Source: Halalkalicoccus subterraneus (lineage in GTDB: Archaea > Halobacteriota > Halobacteria > Halobacteriales > Halalkalicoccaceae). From it: 64,000 nt of DNA. Position 1 is the first letter of the stretch. Each line of letters opens with the position of its first letter. Of the stretch, positions 34,171 through 43,046 are shown one piece after another. The DNA lies in assembly GCF_003697815.1 (NCBI RefSeq), contig NZ_RDQG01000085.1:1-64000 (forward strand), given 5' to 3'. The notes beneath the pieces were generated by a model. It ran no database searches, was not told the origin of the DNA, and worked only from the letters and a program-made list of their open reading frames with translations. The translations under genes were made by a program, and so were the position numbers.

Positions 34171-35606
34171 GATTCGAGGAGGGCGGTGAACTCTGTCGGC
34201 TCCGATTCTGGGGAAAGAAGCGATCCGAGAACGAGACCGCTACATGCAAGCACGAGTGCTGGGAGGAATGGCATGAACATAAACGAGGGTGCAGGGCCGA
34301 ATGTAGCCGCGAGGAAGTACCCCTGGCCGAGCATGACTGACGCGATCGCGCCGGTTGCAGTCACTCTCGACCAGTACAGCGGGGCGATGTACGCCGGTAG
34401 GAGGAGGGCGTTCCCCTGAATGAAATATATCGCGAGGTCGATGATCGTTCCTTGCTGGGGCAGGGCAAGTGCGAGCCCCCCAATTAGCAAGCCGACGGTC
34501 GTAAGACGGCCGACCCAGGTCTCACGTCGATTGCTCGCAGCCGGGGCGAGATGGGCCCGGTACAGATCATGAGATACCAATGAAGAGAGCGTCAGTACGA
34601 GGCTATCGGCGGTACTCATCATTGCAGCTAGCGCCCCACCCATGATGATACCGAAGATCCACACCGGGGTGTACTCCGCGAGCAACGCCGGGAGGATCGT
34701 ATCGGGGGAGTCCAGTCCAGGCATCGTCACGACACCCCACACCCCCAGCAGGACCGGGACTAGTGCGGCCACGATGACCATCACTGGCCACCAGATCAAT
34801 AGCGATCGGAATGCCCGTTCGCCGTCGGCCGCCAGAAATCGCTGAAACATCTGTGGGTACGCGATGATCGCCATCGTATTCATCAGCAGAAACGAAACCC
34901 AGACGCCGGGCGTGAAGAATCCGAGATCGCCGCTGGGTTCGAGGTGGTTCGAGGTTTCGGCGAGCATCGCGGTCGTCCCCGCGGGCTCCAGCGTCGGAAA
35001 CAAATAGAGGAAGGCGGCGACGAGCAGGACGACCATCGCAATACCTTGAAGGACGTCTGACCAGGCGACGCTTCTGAGCCCACCCAGACCCAAATAAATA
35101 GTCGTGACAAGCGTTAGGAGGATAGCTCCCTGGGTGAACGTGATTGCTCCCTCTGTGATTGTTTCGAACAGGAGCCCTCCTCCCATCGCCTGAATGGAGA
35201 GATACGGAATCGCCCAGACAAACTGCACTCCCAAGATCAGGAGCTTCACTGTCGTGCTGTCGTACGCGTCCCCGACATATTCGGTCGGGGTGAGATACCC
35301 TCGTTGGCGGCCGATGCGCCAGACTTTCAACCCGACGAGTGCAAGCGGAATCCCGGCAAGTGCCTCAACACCTAACAGAGCGAACCACGCCATCCCGTGC
35401 TGATAGCCCCAGCCGGCACTCCCGAGGAAAATGAAGGCGCTCATGAGTGTTGCGAACATCGTGAGAGGAAACACCACGACCCCCAACGTGTTGCCCGCGA
35501 GGAAGTACTCCGTGGGCGTCGATCCGGTGCGGACGTAGCCAGCCCAGCCGATCGTTAGCGTCACGAGGAGATAGACGGCGATGATGCCGATGACGACGGT
35601 ATTCAC
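34167..35606 (-). CDS. Sodium:solute symporter (SSS family)
   Basis: A 479-residue membrane protein with about 13 hydrophobic helices, typical of SSS transporters such as PanF or PutP relatives. The N-terminal GYVRTGSTPTEYFLAGNTLG and the STADSLVLTLSSLVSHDLY sequence are family hallmarks for sodium binding and the helix 8 region. Substrate cannot be read from sequence; the coupled LuxE-like activase suggests a carboxylate. Overlaps the preceding small subunit gene and the following LuxE-like gene by four bases each. Confidence 0.85.
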   Translation of the reverse strand: MNTVVIGIIAVYLLVTLTIGWAGYVRTGSTPTEYFLAGNTLGVVVFPLTMFATLMSAFIFLGSAGWGYQHGMAWFALLGVEALAGIPLALVGLKVWRIGRQRGYLTPTEYVGDAYDSTTVKLLILGVQFVWAIPYLSIQAMGGGLLFETITEGAITFTQGAILLTLVTTIYLGLGGLRSVAWSDVLQGIAMVVLLVAAFLYLFPTLEPAGTTAMLAETSNHLEPSGDLGFFTPGVWVSFLLMNTMAIIAYPQMFQRFLAADGERAFRSLLIWWPVMVIVAALVPVLLGVWGVVTMPGLDSPDTILPALLAEYTPVWIFGIIMGGALAAMMSTADSLVLTLSSLVSHDLYRAHLAPAASNRRETWVGRLTTVGLLIGGLALALPQQGTIIDLAIYFIQGNALLLPAYIAPLYWSRVTATGAIASVMLGQGYFLAATFGPAPSFMFMPFLPALVLACSGLVLGSLLSPESEPTEFTALLES

Positions 35607-35839
35607 CGTTTCTCATCCTCTACTGGTCGCCTGAGAGGCCATTCGTAGCGGACACCGGCTATCGCCGCAATGAAGGCTGCGGTAATCATGAATAGTAGTG
35701 TTGCAGCGGCCCAGAGCGGGAGCCCCCAAACGATTGGTTCGACCGGAAGCCACACGGCTAGACTCATCAAGACGAACAGGATTCCAAACAACCACCACAG
35801 TCCGGTCTCGGAATCAACCGATATCATTTCCGAAGTCAT
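35603..35839 (-). CDS. Small membrane subunit of the symporter (DUF3311-like)
   Basis: A 78-residue protein with two hydrophobic helices (WWLFGILFVLMSLAVWLP and GLPLWAAATLLFMITAAFIA). Small proteins of this sort commonly precede SSS genes and may be accessory subunits. It is the first gene of the operon. A TATA-like TATAAC on the minus strand lies about 24 bases upstream of its ATG, consistent with a leaderless start. Confidence 0.7.
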   Translation of the reverse strand: MTSEMISVDSETGLWWLFGILFVLMSLAVWLPVEPIVWGLPLWAAATLLFMITAAFIAAIAGVRYEWPLRRPVEDEKR

Positions 35840-36105
35840 AATCGGATAGTATTATCTGGTTATAGCGGGTTTGATTAATCTATCGAATCGGCTGTCCAGC
35901 TCTGGTATCCCCATCGGTAGGGCTGATCGTCCTGATGATGTTTTTCCTCACACCGTAGGTGACGATGGAAAACCGTACAGTCGGTGACTTCGGAGCTGCT
36001 GCGTTCACGTCTCTGCTAGGCTAGCTTTCCCCCTCGGAATCCGCGTTGCAACTGGTGAGATACCCAACCTACGTGCTTTATGGGTTGAGGGAAAGATTCC
36101 GTTTT
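35840..36105. promoter_or_regulatory. Promoter region of the symporter operon
   Basis: Contains a minus-strand TATA-like element near 35858-35865, about 24 bases before the operon start. Beyond it lies the left side of the TnpB element; I see nothing else here. Confidence 0.3.
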
Positions 36106-37293
<1,188 letters not shown>

Positions 37294-37441
37294 TGACTGC
37301 CTTCTTCGTCCACTACTAGAATACACAACGGCCGAATCAAGCATTGGATGAGCGTACACCTGCCAGGGAAGTAAGAAACCGATAACTAGACGCTGCCTAT
37401 AACAGATGTGGCTTATCTATTGTCGTGTACTAGGGTGAGGC

Positions 37442-38209
37442 ATGCACGCGAAGGACAGCAAGACGATCAAGTCTCTTGAACGGTCGTTCTCCATACTAGA
37501 ATATATTGTAACGAACGGTGCCAAGGGAGTAAACGAACTCGCAGAGGAACTCGATTATTCACCGAGTACAGTTCACGCCCATCTAACGACCCTCCACCAA
37601 CTCGGGTATCTCATTATGGTTGACGGGAAATATAATCTCTCGAATCGATTTCTATATTTTGCGAGACATGGGCAGAAGAGAGTAGAGGGCCTTGATCGTA
37701 TCAAGACAAACGTTAGGCGATTAGCTGAGGAGACGAATGAGCGTGTCCAGTTCATGGTCGAGGAACAGGGGCGTGGAATCTACATCGATAAAGCTGAAGG
37801 CGTCCATGGAGCGCCGAACAATACGTCCCTTGGAAAACCTCGATACCTCCATATATGCGCTTCAGGGAAAGCGATATTAGCACATCTTCCAGAAGAGCGT
37901 CGAACCGAGATTATTGATCACTGGGGCCTCCCACAGCAGACGGAGAATACCATTACAGACGAAAAAACACTCGCATCAGAATTGGAAACGATACGAGAAG
38001 ATGGGATTGCAACGAATAACGGTGAAACCGTAGCCGGATTAATAGCTGTCGGTGCACCAATTCTATCGGTTGATGATCAAGTAATCGGGGCTATTAGTAT
38101 CTCTGGGCCAGCTCATAGAATCGCGACTGATGGTGAGGTAAACGAGGAATATCGTGACAAATTACTGGGGGCGATCGAAGATATTGCACTCAATCTCAAA
38201 TATACGTGA
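37442..38209 (+). CDS. IclR-family transcriptional regulator
   Basis: A 255-residue protein with an N-terminal winged helix (GVNELAEELDYSPSTVHAHL, about residues 29-48) and a C-terminal IclR effector domain (GKPRYLHICASGKAILAHL, NNGETVAGLIAVGAPI). IclR proteins control catabolic operons in response to small aromatic or carboxylate ligands. A TATA-like CTTATCTAT at 37412-37420 is centred about 26 bases before the ATG. It precedes the HAD hydrolase gene and is the nearest regulator to the hydroxylase and amidase genes further on. Confidence 0.9.
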   Translation: MHAKDSKTIKSLERSFSILEYIVTNGAKGVNELAEELDYSPSTVHAHLTTLHQLGYLIMVDGKYNLSNRFLYFARHGQKRVEGLDRIKTNVRRLAEETNERVQFMVEEQGRGIYIDKAEGVHGAPNNTSLGKPRYLHICASGKAILAHLPEERRTEIIDHWGLPQQTENTITDEKTLASELETIREDGIATNNGETVAGLIAVGAPILSVDDQVIGAISISGPAHRIATDGEVNEEYRDKLLGAIEDIALNLKYT

Positions 38210-38449
38210 TCTCTATTCGCTAGTGTAATTCGGTGATAGAGAACAGCAGTAATTGGTGGCAAATCGGCGGCTCTCTAGTTACCACGAGTGCAACGGCATA
38301 TTTGCTGCAGTAACTGTGCCGAAGGTGTATTCGGTATTAGTGAATGCGGTAGTGAATTTGCTGGCATTATTCGCTATTGCTACACTTATTTCAATAGTTC
38401 ATACAATACATACTATTATTACCCATAAATTCGTATATTTACTCGTCAA

Positions 38450-39163
38450 ATGTCCAAGATTGCTGCGGAGACAATCCAAGAAGAAGCGAGCGTTCTCGCC
38501 TTCGATCTGTGGGATACGCTGCTCGATCGTGAATCGACACTAATCCCTGCATTAGATGAGTTGCTGACTGATCATGACTGCGATTATGATCCAGAAATCT
38601 TACTGCGACGATATCTGGCGATGCACTTCCGCGACTCGATGATTGACTCACTGATTCCCGGGCCTCATACTCCGTTCAAGGAGATTAGCCGTCGAGCGCT
38701 CAGTTACCGGTTAGAGCAACTCGGTCTCGATGTCCCTGACGAGGAAATCCGTCGAGTCATCCGACAATGGAAGACCCTGCAACCCTATCCGGACGTAGAT
38801 TCAGCTCTGGATCGCTTAGGTGACGAGTACAAATTGGTCGGGCTTTCGAATGGTGATCCGGATATGCTCAACGCGGTACGTCCAAACTTCGAGACAGAGC
38901 TTGACGGCGTTGTATCGGTTGCTGATGCTGGCGCGTACAAACCACACCGAGCGTCGTATGATCTGTGCTGTGACGAATTCGATGTCGCACCTCACGAGGT
39001 AGTATTTGTAACTTCTCATACATTCGACCTCGTTGGTGCAAAAGCGGTCGGAATGCGCGGAGCATTCCTTAACAGGCATGAGAACCCGTACGGCGGCTGG
39101 ATACACCGACCGGATCTTACCGTTGCTGATACCGGAGAACTGGCTGATAGGCTAACTTCTTAG
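38450..39163 (+). CDS. HAD-superfamily hydrolase (haloacid dehalogenase type)
   Basis: A 237-residue HAD protein: AFDLWDTLLD with nucleophile Asp19, the Ser/Thr motif GLSNGD near residue 130, Lys in AYKPHRASYD and a final VTSHTFDLVGAKAVGM. It resembles L-2-haloacid dehalogenases, which hydrolyse a C-halogen bond, but phosphatases share these motifs. The cap is helical, as in type II dehalogenases. It stands alone downstream of IclR. A TATA-like ATAAATTCG lies about 23 bases upstream. Confidence 0.8.
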   Translation: MSKIAAETIQEEASVLAFDLWDTLLDRESTLIPALDELLTDHDCDYDPEILLRRYLAMHFRDSMIDSLIPGPHTPFKEISRRALSYRLEQLGLDVPDEEIRRVIRQWKTLQPYPDVDSALDRLGDEYKLVGLSNGDPDMLNAVRPNFETELDGVVSVADAGAYKPHRASYDLCCDEFDVAPHEVVFVTSHTFDLVGAKAVGMRGAFLNRHENPYGGWIHRPDLTVADTGELADRLTS

Positions 39164-39296
39164 GAGGAGCCGGGACTGCTTCATCTTTACCGAAGCAACT
39201 GTCTGAAGGCACTGATCGAGGTTGGCACCGCTTCAACTCCAGACAATAGACGACTCTACCGAGTGCCGACACTGTGTTCAAAGCACGTAGTCCGGC

Positions 39297-39520
39297 CTAC
39301 ACTGGAGTGAACCATTCTTCGTAGTCATCAGTCCGACCTGCAACGATGTCGAAGAACCGAGACTGGATCTCATCCGTAACAAGGTCATTGGTACCGTTGC
39401 CGATGGCGATATCAGTAACCGAGCGGATTGGCGTGATTTCCGCAGCTGTCCCTGCGAAGAACAACTCACTGGCAGTCTCCAGTTTGTCGCGCGATATAGT
39501 CGACTCGAAACGTGTTTCAT
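39297..39520 (-). pseudogene. Remnant of branched-chain aminotransferase gene (3' end)
   Basis: About 70 codons matching the C-terminus of IlvE: SRDKLETASELFFAGTAAEITPI, then DEIQSRFFDIVAGRTDDYEEWFTPV with the normal stop. The 5' three quarters are absent and the frame upstream (to 39584) is unrelated. The remnant is evidence of past insertion or deletion at this point. Confidence 0.7.
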
Positions 39521-39589
39521 TGTGGCTGCAGTGGCAGGCTCTCTTTTTAACTGGAATTAGGCTACCTAGCCATGTGGAGAACACTCACA

Positions 39590-40144
39590 ATGGCAGATCC
39601 ACTCACCGATACCACTGTCGCCGTCTTTCTTGCACAGAGAGGCACTGAAGAGGTTGAGTTCACCGAACCAAGGGAAGCTGTCGAGAACGCCGGAGCCGAT
39701 GTTGAGGTTCTCGGTACGGAAACCGGCGAGGTACAAACCGTCAATAACGATCTCGAACCGGGCGATTCCTACGAGATAGAGAAAACCTTCTTAGAGGTTT
39801 CCGCAGACGACTATGATGCGCTGATCGTCCCGGGCGGCACGGTTGGGGCCGATACCCTTCGGATGGATGAAGATGCAGTGGACTTAGTTAGTGAGTTTGC
39901 TGAAGCACAAATGCCAGTGGGGATAATCTGTCATGGGCCGTGGGTGCTGGTTGAGGCGGATGCAGTTGAGGGTCGGACCGTAACCTCCTATCCCAGCCTG
40001 CAGACCGATATTCAAAATGCAGGCGGTGAGTGGGTCGACGAAGAAGTCGTCGTCGACGAAGGACTGGTAACCAGTCGCAACCCCGATGACTTGCCTGCCT
40101 TCTGCGATAAAATCGTTGAGGAATTCGAAGAAGGACAGCATTAG
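39590..40144 (+). CDS. DJ-1/PfpI-family protein
   Basis: A 184-residue protein of the DJ-1/PfpI glutamine-amidotransferase-like fold. The nucleophile elbow is IICHGPWVLVEAD with Cys about residue 110, preceded by YDALIVPGGTVGAD and a Glu upstream. Members act as glyoxalase-like or stress-protective hydrolases and some as proteases. An in-frame ATG 18 bases upstream (39572) exists; I choose 39590 because the family starts there. Single gene. Confidence 0.8.
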   Translation: MADPLTDTTVAVFLAQRGTEEVEFTEPREAVENAGADVEVLGTETGEVQTVNNDLEPGDSYEIEKTFLEVSADDYDALIVPGGTVGADTLRMDEDAVDLVSEFAEAQMPVGIICHGPWVLVEADAVEGRTVTSYPSLQTDIQNAGGEWVDEEVVVDEGLVTSRNPDDLPAFCDKIVEEFEEGQH

Positions 40145-40685
40145 CGGGTGTAGCAGCCGAGTAGCGGTATCGCTATTTTAATATGCCATAACTGATTAGA
40201 TCGACGATACTCCGATTTTCCAGCCAGAACGTTACCAGATTTCATTTTGACGCCCTTGTGCAATATCGACCCCTTCTCCACAACTGTGTTGCACAAGCTT
40301 CGGTTTCTGAAACACTCTCGGCATACGATATATCCGCCTGATCATCGGTTCCACAATCATGGGTCGGGCTCAAAACGAGTCGCGACTCTGTTGAGATCCT
40401 CTACAGATGAACTGGTAGGACCACCCAGCGCTACATACAGACGAACGATGTGTCGCTCTGGGTAGCCATCTACTTAATCTCTATCAGAAATCACGTGCGA
40501 GATTCAGAGGCAGTAACTAGGCTGCCATTTCTGCCCCGTATTCAGCCGTAAATACTGATAACCCGTTCGTACGCGTATCTCACCGTTGTATCTTCGAGGG
40601 AACAACCATATTGAGTGACAAGTCATATGTGGGTAAAGCATCATCCGTTCTAGTTTAACGAACCGATGTATCCGGCGACGTCGAA
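40145..40685. other. Intergenic region with an inverted-repeat hairpin
   Basis: No gene is supported. CTTGTGCAA at 40255-40263 and TTGCACAAG at 40289-40297 form a hairpin related to those at 42314 and 53615. The remainder is AT-rich and featureless to me, ending at the insertion sequence. Confidence 0.4.
40255..40297. repeat. CTTGTGCAA inverted-repeat hairpin, copy A
   Basis: Perfect 9-base arms separated by 25 bases. Spacer sequence differs from the other copies, which argues that the arms, not the loop, are conserved. Confidence 0.5.
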
Positions 40686-40720
40686 CTAAAATAGTCAGTA
40701 ACTAGGAATGTGAGAATCCG

Positions 40721-42049
40721 GTGGAGAGTGTGTACACACCACCGGATTCTATAGTTGTGGATCGAATTCAAAGAGCGTTTCCCTCCGATGAGTTGCGCGA
40801 GCGTGCTCGCGCAACGAACCTCATCCAGCGAGAGCGGAAACGCGACGTCGTCGCGCTGTTTTACACGCTTTCGCTCGGCTTCGCTGCTGGATCTGACCGA
40901 TCCATTCAGGCGTTTCTCGAACGCTACGTCGAGATGGCTGATTGTGACGAACTCTCCTATGCGACCTTTCACGGATGGTTTGAACCTGGATTCGTTGCAC
41001 TCCTTCGAGAGATTCTCGATGACGCCATCGAGAATCTCGATACCGGCCAAAGCGAGCTTACCGGACGTCTCGAACGATTTCGAGACGTCCTGATTGTTGA
41101 CGCCACGATCATCTCACTCTATCAAGACGCTAGAGATGTCTATACACTCGATGACGACCGAGCCGGGGCGAAACTCCATCTCACCGAATCGCTCTCGACT
41201 GGCCTTCCGACGCGATTCCAGACAACCGACGGTAAAACGCACGAACGAAGCCAGCTACCCACCGGTGAGTGGGTAGCTGGCGCCCTCGTCCTGTTCGATC
41301 TGGGCTACTACGATTTCTGGCTGTTCGACCGCATTGACGCCAATGACGGCTGGTTCGTCTCTCGCGTCAAAGAAAACGCAGACTTCGAGATTGTCGAAGA
41401 ACTCCGTACGTGGCGAGGGAACAGCATTCCTCTAGAAGGACAGTCGCTGCAGGCCGTCCTCGACGACCTGCAGCGACAGGAAATCGACGTACGGATCACT
41501 CTCTCGTTCGACCGTAAACAAGGGTCGGGCGCCAGCGCGACCCGAACCTTCCGATTAGTCGGCGTTCGCAACGATGACAGCGGCGAGTATCACCTGTACC
41601 TGACGAATCTGGCCAGAGACGACTACCGCGCGCCCGATATCGCACAGCTTTATCGGGCGCGCTGGGAGATCGAACTGCTGTTCAAAGAACTCAAATCACG
41701 GTTTGGCCTCGACGAGATCAACACGACCGACGCCTACATCATCGAGGCGCTGATCATCATGGCAGCACTCTCGTTGCTGATGAGTCGGGTTATCGTCAAC
41801 GAACTCCAGAAACTGGACGCAACCCAGCGAGACTGCGCCGACGACGCCTCAGCGTCGTCGACGCGGCTTCCTCGACGGCGCTGTTCACACGCCGTCGAAC
41901 GGCACGCGCATCTGATCCAGTTGTACCTAATGCTGGATCTGGGGTACGAGCTACCGGATCTCGATTCGTTGTTGCTGTGGTCGTCACGAGATCCAAATCC
42001 ACACCGACCGAGGTTACGTGAACAGGTGGAGTCAGGCGAGTTCTGGTAA
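40721..42049 (+). CDS. ISH8-type DDE transposase, intact
   Basis: A 442-residue transposase with GTG start. Catalytic residues: Asp in VLIVDATII (about 127), Asp in LVLFDLGYYDFW (about 190) and Glu in RWEIELLFKELKSRFGL (about 315), the YREK-like signature of IS4. No frame damage is visible, so the element may be active. Hairpins overlap the start codon (40717-40747) and several points in the gene (40792-40815, 41250-41281, 41443-41477, 41839-41860); a hairpin over the start could block translation from readthrough transcripts, as in IS10. Confidence 0.85.
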   Translation: MESVYTPPDSIVVDRIQRAFPSDELRERARATNLIQRERKRDVVALFYTLSLGFAAGSDRSIQAFLERYVEMADCDELSYATFHGWFEPGFVALLREILDDAIENLDTGQSELTGRLERFRDVLIVDATIISLYQDARDVYTLDDDRAGAKLHLTESLSTGLPTRFQTTDGKTHERSQLPTGEWVAGALVLFDLGYYDFWLFDRIDANDGWFVSRVKENADFEIVEELRTWRGNSIPLEGQSLQAVLDDLQRQEIDVRITLSFDRKQGSGASATRTFRLVGVRNDDSGEYHLYLTNLARDDYRAPDIAQLYRARWEIELLFKELKSRFGLDEINTTDAYIIEALIIMAALSLLMSRVIVNELQKLDATQRDCADDASASSTRLPRRRCSHAVERHAHLIQLYLMLDLGYELPDLDSLLLWSSRDPNPHRPRLREQVESGEFW

Positions 42050-42108
42050 CGAACTCGCCTGACGAGACGGACTGGATCGCCCGGACTGATCAGCGACGGC
42101 CTTGGAAC

Positions 42109-42140
42109 GGCGGCGCACTCACGACCGCGAGTGCGCCGCC
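42109..42140. terminator. Strong hairpin after the transposase
   Basis: GGCGGCGCACTC (42109-42120) pairs perfectly with GAGTGCGCCGCC (42129-42140) over an 8-base loop, followed by TTCGAC rather than a T-run. It lies 60 bases after the transposase stop and inside the element, so it may end the transposase transcript or stop outside transcription entering in reverse. Confidence 0.45.
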
Positions 42141-42283
42141 TTCGACAGAAGAGATGACCAATAACCGACTGGTTTGCTGAAACAGCAGCTATCACGGCAT
42201 GATTGCGGTCAGACTCAACGCAATTTCGGCGTGATCGCCGTCTCAGTCAATCGCTAAGCTAGAACGGATGCTTCGGACACATA

Positions 42284-42299
42284 TCACACCCCGGTGTGA
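42284..42299. repeat. Palindrome TCACACC-CC-GGTGTGA, copy 2
   Basis: Perfect 7-base arms. The preceding CTTCGGACACATA matches the leader of copy 1 at 30220-30230. A weaker relative ACACACCACGGCGTGAT occurs at 46481-46497. Confidence 0.6.
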
Positions 42300-42313
42300 G
42301 TAGTCTAACGGTA

Positions 42314-42359
42314 CCTTGTGCAACTTCATCACTTACCTAACGAAATCTGTTGCACAAGG
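42314..42359. repeat. CCTTGTGCAAC inverted-repeat hairpin, copy B
   Basis: Perfect 11-base arms CCTTGTGCAAC and GTTGCACAAGG flank a 24-base spacer. The palindrome copy 2 lies 15 bases before it, the same order as at 30231/30284 and 53577/53615. Confidence 0.55.
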
Positions 42360-42566
42360 CCAAACACGCCGCTGATAGTTTATTCGGACTAGAATGTCGC
42401 GGAGAAGACTCCAGAGCGAGATTTTTGCAGTACTGACCGTTGGGACCTGATATTTCGAGTCCAAACCTATTTACCTCGATATGGTGAGTGTGATATGTGG
42501 TCTTCTAACACGGATGTTGGAAACAATACGCATGAATGAGTAAGCCACGTACTGTGAGGATTCTGA

Positions 42567-43046
42567 ATGTCAGAACACAATATATCGATAACAGTTAACG
42601 GTGAACAACACGAGCTGACCGTCGAGCCACGAACATTGCTCGTATCGGCACTTCGAGATGAACTCGGCTATACCGGGGCGAACGTCGGCTGTGAAACGGG
42701 ACGATGCGGTGCCTGTACCGTCAGGGTGAACAGTGAAACGATCAAGTCCTGTACGCGCCTGGCCGTCCAAGTCGACGGATCGGAAGTCGAGACGGTCGAG
42801 GGAATCGCCGACAACGGCGATCTCACGACCCTACAAGAGCAGTTTCAGGAACAACACGGACTCCAGTGTGGCTACTGTACGCCAGGGATGCTCATGACCG
42901 CCGATACGTTCCTCCGTGAGAACGACGATCCAACCCGTGAGGAAATTCGAGAGGCGATCGAGGGGAACCTCTGTCGGTGTACCGGCTACCAGAACATCGT
43001 AGATGCCATCGAAGCCACAGCTAACCAGTTGGGTGGACAACCATGA
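42567..43046 (+). CDS. 2Fe-2S subunit of molybdenum hydroxylase (CoxS/XdhC-like)
   Basis: A 159-residue protein with a plant-type ferredoxin domain (CETGRCGACTV, one 2Fe-2S cluster) and a four-helix domain with the second cluster (QCGYCTPGM and LCRCTGYQNIV). It carries electrons from the molybdenum site of the large subunit to the FAD subunit. It overlaps the large-subunit gene by four bases. Complete for the family. Confidence 0.9.
   Translation: MSEHNISITVNGEQHELTVEPRTLLVSALRDELGYTGANVGCETGRCGACTVRVNSETIKSCTRLAVQVDGSEVETVEGIADNGDLTTLQEQFQEQHGLQCGYCTPGMLMTADTFLRENDDPTREEIREAIEGNLCRCTGYQNIVDAIEATANQLGGQP

Larger units (their letters stand above)
40686..42177 (+). mobile_element. ISH8-like insertion sequence (IS4 family)
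   Basis: Carries one intact DDE transposase gene. Imperfect inverted ends are visible: AAAATAGTCAGTAACTA at 40686-40702 against the complement of the sequence at 42161-42177 (AAACCAGTCGGTTATT). Size about 1.49 kb, near that of ISH8 relatives. I found no clear target duplication, so the ends are approximate. Confidence 0.65.
42178..42566. other. Intergenic region with palindrome, hairpin and operon start
   Basis: Holds a TCACACC-CC-GGTGTGA palindrome (42284-42299) and a CCTTGTGCAAC hairpin (42314-42359). The operon for the molybdenum hydroxylase begins at 42567 with a GTGAGGA Shine-Dalgarno-like sequence about 8-14 bases upstream. No gene is supported here. Confidence 0.45.

Noticed and set aside
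38253-38543. A 96-codon plus-strand frame with a hydrophobic stretch before the HAD gene
   Set aside because: It overlaps the HAD hydrolase gene out of frame by about 90 bases; the hydrophobic part comes from AT-rich noncoding DNA.
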